Assembly: GCA_964352615.1 (NCBI GenBank) | Contig: CAYGSG010000001.1 | Span: 1 to 64,000, forward strand | DNA length: 64,000 nucleotides | Direction of reading: 5' to 3' | Source of the DNA: OFTM382 sp964352615 | GTDB taxonomy: Bacteria > Planctomycetota > Phycisphaerae > Phycisphaerales > UBA1924 | Part shown: piece by piece, positions 61,615-64,000 of the stretch | How positions within the stretch are numbered: the first letter of the stretch is position 1 | Layout: each line of letters begins with the position of its first letter | Translations under genes and position numbers: made by a program | Notes under the pieces: generated by a model | What the model saw: the letters and a program-made list of their open reading frames with translations, nothing else | Told to the model about the DNA's origin: nothing | Databases searched by the model: none

Positions 61615-62113
61615 TAACCGTCCACGCCAGAGCGATCGCGATGAGGCTTACCGCCAGCGACATCACCCAAGGCGACCACCGCTGTTCGTGCCGCCTGGCC
61701 TCGCGCGGGTCGCGGACGAGCTTGAGCCGATCGGCGGCCTGATCGCTCAATGGCGAGCCGAACGTGCGCGAGGAATCCTGCACGATGGCGATGACCAGGT
61801 TGGCATCAAAGGGCCGGAGCCCGAGCTGGGTGGCCTGCTGAACGAGTTTCTGGCGGACGGCTGGCCTGAGGATGCCCGCGCGGCCCCCCTCGATGGAGGC
61901 GGCGACCCGGACCGCGAAAGCCCAACGGGCATCGGATGCCGACATCGCTGCGGAGGACAGATTCTCTTTGATGACCGCCCGCTGGTGGTCCTCGCTGGGC
62001 CTGGGGGCGCGTTTCTGGACGCGCAGCGGCGATCGGTCGGGCGCAGTTCTGGCCCCCACCAAGCGCAGAGGCGACTCCGAAGCTCGTGAATCTGGTCGAC
62101 CGGGTGGGGCCAT
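61595..62113 (-). CDS. Hypothetical protein with C-terminal membrane anchor
   Basis: 172 residues from the ATG at 62113. The body is hydrophilic and charged, with no recognised domain (AFAVRVAASIEGGRAGILRPAVRQKLVQQATQLG is a helical block). A single hydrophobic segment lies at the very C-terminus (PWVMSLAVSLIAIALAWTVINWL), so it would be tail-anchored in the membrane. Start near a divergent hypothetical gene. Function unknown. Confidence 0.65.
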   Translation of the reverse strand: MAPPGRPDSRASESPLRLVGARTAPDRSPLRVQKRAPRPSEDHQRAVIKENLSSAAMSASDARWAFAVRVAASIEGGRAGILRPAVRQKLVQQATQLGLRPFDANLVIAIVQDSSRTFGSPLSDQAADRLKLVRDPREARRHEQRWSPWVMSLAVSLIAIALAWTVINWLRG

Positions 62114-62152
62114 GCGGGGTTTCAAGCAAGCAGCGTGCCCACATAGCCGACC

Positions 62153-62773
62153 TTGTACACTCCAAGATTCTGTGAACGCCAGTGCCCCTGCCCGCGAAAG
62201 ACCAGCGTGCCCGAGCCGAGCCCCGAACCAACAAGCCACGCGAGTCTGGCCTCAGCCGCGAGCCCGAGCGGATGGGCTGTAACGACGGCGCTGGGCCGGG
62301 CCGAGGCGTTGGCCGCGTTCAAGACGCGAGCGAGGCGGGGCAAACTGGCCGAGTTCCGGGCTGGGTCGTTCGGTGCCCACGGGGGCGACTTCAGCGTCGA
62401 GGCAGCGGCGACGCCGTTTGACTACAGGCTGGTCGGTGAGTTCCGCGAGGCAAGCGAAGGTAGCCTGATCGACCTGCGGCTGGTCCGGCTTCGCCGGATG
62501 CCCGTGCTCTTTGCGGCGGTGCTCGCGGTGACGATCTGGCCCGGTGTGTGGCTGACGGACTCGATGCTCGTGACGTACTTCGGCTGGTACAGCCGGTGGA
62601 CGCAGGCGATGCCTTGGTTCACGTACGCGTGGTACCTGCCGCTGACCGCTGGCCCGTTGCCGTGGATGTGGCGTGGCTTTGTGCGCAAGAGCAGGGCCGA
62701 GGCGCTGGCCTCTGGCGCGGAGATGGCCGAGGCGGTCGCGCAAGCAGTCGACGGCTCGGTCGAAACGAACTGA
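62153..62773 (+). CDS. Hypothetical membrane protein
   Basis: Up to 206 residues. Two or more hydrophobic segments (MPVLFAAVLAVTIWPGVWL; WFTYAWYLPLTAGPLPWMW) separated by a Trp/Tyr-rich loop, and a charged C-terminus with an Ala/Glu-rich helix. The start is uncertain: TTG at 62153, or GTG at 62207, neither with a clear ribosome binding site. Divergent from the tail-anchored protein gene by about 40 bp. No family recognised. Confidence 0.6.
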   Translation: MYTPRFCERQCPCPRKTSVPEPSPEPTSHASLASAASPSGWAVTTALGRAEALAAFKTRARRGKLAEFRAGSFGAHGGDFSVEAAATPFDYRLVGEFREASEGSLIDLRLVRLRRMPVLFAAVLAVTIWPGVWLTDSMLVTYFGWYSRWTQAMPWFTYAWYLPLTAGPLPWMWRGFVRKSRAEALASGAEMAEAVAQAVDGSVETN

Positions 62774-62811
62774 CCGAGCGACAGCGCGCGCCGCCAATCA
62801 TTGCAGATATT

Positions 62812-62848
62812 GCCAAACAAAGAACCGGACCACGCGAACGTGGCCCGG
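62812..62848 (-). terminator. Terminator of the AGCS symporter gene
   Basis: Hairpin with stem 62825-62834 and 62839-62848. Read as minus-strand RNA it has a UUCG loop, one G-U pair in place of a mismatch on the other strand, and is followed by UUCUUUGUUUGG. That orientation fits the end of the symporter gene at 62876. Confidence 0.75.
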
Positions 62849-62875
62849 CTCAAAGTTTCAGATCAGACTCGTGGT

Positions 62876-64000
62876 CTACTCGACGTCCTTGCCCTCGACG
62901 ACATCGGTGAGGGGCGCGGGCGTGTGGCCCGGATCGCCGCCAGCCTTCATGCGGCGGAAGTACTCGTGGTACGCGCCCATGGCCTTGGCACCGAAGATCC
63001 ACATGATGGGGATGTTGGCGACGAGCATGACGCCCAGGCCGAGCGTGGTCCACATGTCGAGTTCGGTGTCCGTGCCGATGATGGCGGGGTTGCCTCCAAT
63101 GGACGTGGCTAGGACTGTCGTCACAAGGATGAGCAGGGCGTAGACGATCTTGTAGATCATGACGGCTGGGCCGGCGGCCTTTTCGCCGTGGGTGCCAAAG
63201 AAGTAGTAGATGCCTTGCTCGCCGTAGTAGGACCAAGAGATCATGGTCGAGATGGCAAAGAGCCATGCGGCGATGGTGACAAGCCACATACCGAGGCCCG
63301 GCGTGACGCGGTCAAATGCGTAAGCGGTCATCGACGCACCGGCATAGTCGCCATAAAGCCCGAGGTCGGGAGTCCCGTCTTCATTTTCGCGGAATCGGGG
63401 CTGGGATTGGGAGGAGAGGGTGTTCCATGAGACGCTCCACTCGCCGTCGTCTCCTTGGCTAACGGTACCTGTGATCTTGCGTAGATCGCGTCCGGTGTCT
63501 TCGTTCTGGTCGGCTGCGACGACGAAGAAGATGGTCTCTCCGTTGCGCCATCCCGCCTCAGCGGCATCGGATCGCCGGATGGTGCGGGCTTCGTCGGTCA
63601 TGGATGGGAGCGCGCCAGACTCGAGTGTCCAGGTGTCCACGATGGACTCGCCTGTCTCATCGTCGACGGCTTGCACGATGCGCACGTCATCAGTGGTGAG
63701 GTACGTGGCTTCAGAATCGCGGTTGTACGCACCGGTAGAAAGGATGACCAGCGCGGTCAGGGTGCAGACGACAATGGTGTCGATAAAGGGCTCGAGGCCT
63801 GCGACGACGCCTTCACGAACAGGCTCATCGGTCTTGGCGGCGGAGTGGGCGATGGGGCTTGAGCCTTGGCCAGCTTCGGAACTGAAGAGGGCGCGTTTGA
63901 TGCCCCAGAGGGCCGCGTATCCGAAGGTGCCTCCGAGGAACGCGCCCACAGGCTCGGCGTTCGCTCCGATGCCCAGGAAGCCGTCGGGCAGGCCGCTCTT
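62876..64000 (-). CDS. Sodium:alanine symporter (AGCS family), 5' end outside the window
   Basis: 374 residues visible; the frame is open to the right edge (17 further codons before the first apparent start at 63949), so the gene is partial. GIKRALFSSEAGQGSSPIAHSAAKTDEPVREG and LEPFIDTIVVCTLTALVI are AGCS landmarks, followed by the C-terminal helices (WSYYGEQGIYYFFG). The family takes up alanine or glycine with sodium. An insert of about 130 hydrophilic residues (63341-63727) between two membrane segments is not part of the usual family layout. Its position suggests a loop outside the cytoplasm. Confidence 0.9.
   Translation of the reverse strand, partial: KSGLPDGFLGIGANAEPVGAFLGGTFGYAALWGIKRALFSSEAGQGSSPIAHSAAKTDEPVREGVVAGLEPFIDTIVVCTLTALVILSTGAYNRDSEATYLTTDDVRIVQAVDDETGESIVDTWTLESGALPSMTDEARTIRRSDAAEAGWRNGETIFFVVAADQNEDTGRDLRKITGTVSQGDDGEWSVSWNTLSSQSQPRFRENEDGTPDLGLYGDYAGASMTAYAFDRVTPGLGMWLVTIAAWLFAISTMISWSYYGEQGIYYFFGTHGEKAAGPAVMIYKIVYALLILVTTVLATSIGGNPAIIGTDTELDMWTTLGLGVMLVANIPIMWIFGAKAMGAYHEYFRRMKAGGDPGHTPAPLTDVVEGKDVE

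Overview
The window is a GC-rich, gene-dense stretch of a bacterial chromosome, most likely from the Planctomycetota, class Phycisphaerae. The pointers are an ECF sigma factor overlapping a zinc-finger/Ser-Thr kinase/WD40 protein, secreted proteins with a VPTP/IPSP plus hydrophobic plus Arg-cluster tail (a PEP-CTERM variant) and DxNxDGxxNLFD dockerin-like motifs, a protease ending in two 'MVSFGDFLALLGLxGPCP' modules, and dispersed repeats that I associate with planctomycete genomes. No rRNA, tRNA or CRISPR array is recognisable. Taxonomy is inferred from style, not from a marker gene.

Layout. 0.1-8.5 kb (all minus): a BaiN-type flavoprotein, two tandem paralogous secreted proteins with nearly identical, apparently structured leaders, then the kinase and its ECF sigma factor. 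8.9-11.9 kb: a Uup-like ABC-F protein and the ribosome GTPase RsgA. 12.5-18.2 kb (minus): a six-gene operon for a MacA/FtsX-type ABC exporter, flanked by a Cys-rich exported protein and a Cys-bearing lipoprotein. 18.3-26.0 kb: a kynurenine degradation cluster in two convergent blocks (SDR, aldehyde dehydrogenase, RidA deaminase on plus; formamidase, kynurenine monooxygenase, kynureninase, ACMS decarboxylase, 3-hydroxyanthranilate dioxygenase on minus), enough to take formylkynurenine to the deaminated product of 2-aminomuconate. No tryptophan dioxygenase is present.

26.1-34.0 kb holds a sodium:solute symporter, an RpiR regulator and the most intriguing set: a KamA-family radical SAM 2,3-aminomutase, a two-subunit CoA-transferase resembling PcaIJ, a class III aminotransferase of the GSAM/beta-transaminase type and a PcaF-like thiolase. 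In the order mutase, transaminase, CoA-transferase, thiolase, these would turn an alpha-amino acid into a beta-amino acid, a beta-keto acid, its CoA ester and finally acetyl-CoA plus an acyl-CoA. The mutase has Arg where lysine 2,3-aminomutase has a lysine-binding Asp, so a dicarboxylic substrate such as 2-aminoadipate (giving 3-oxoadipate) is a testable idea.

34.4-46.6 kb: a secreted trypsin-like protease, a SulP transporter, a repeat nest, two small cytoplasmic proteins, a B12-dependent acyl-CoA mutase large subunit, a secreted unknown, 3-hydroxyacyl-CoA dehydrogenase, RecX, a lipoprotein and a rhodanese. 46.6-58.5 kb: housekeeping genes (carA, priA, murD, a YdjY protein, a DegP-like protease, panB, a methyltransferase/FAD reductase pair, a second ABC-F). 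58.6-64 kb: an internally deleted IS5-family element, a solitary sugar-binding protein, Bcp peroxiredoxin, truncated haemoglobin, two small membrane proteins, and an AGCS symporter running off the right edge.
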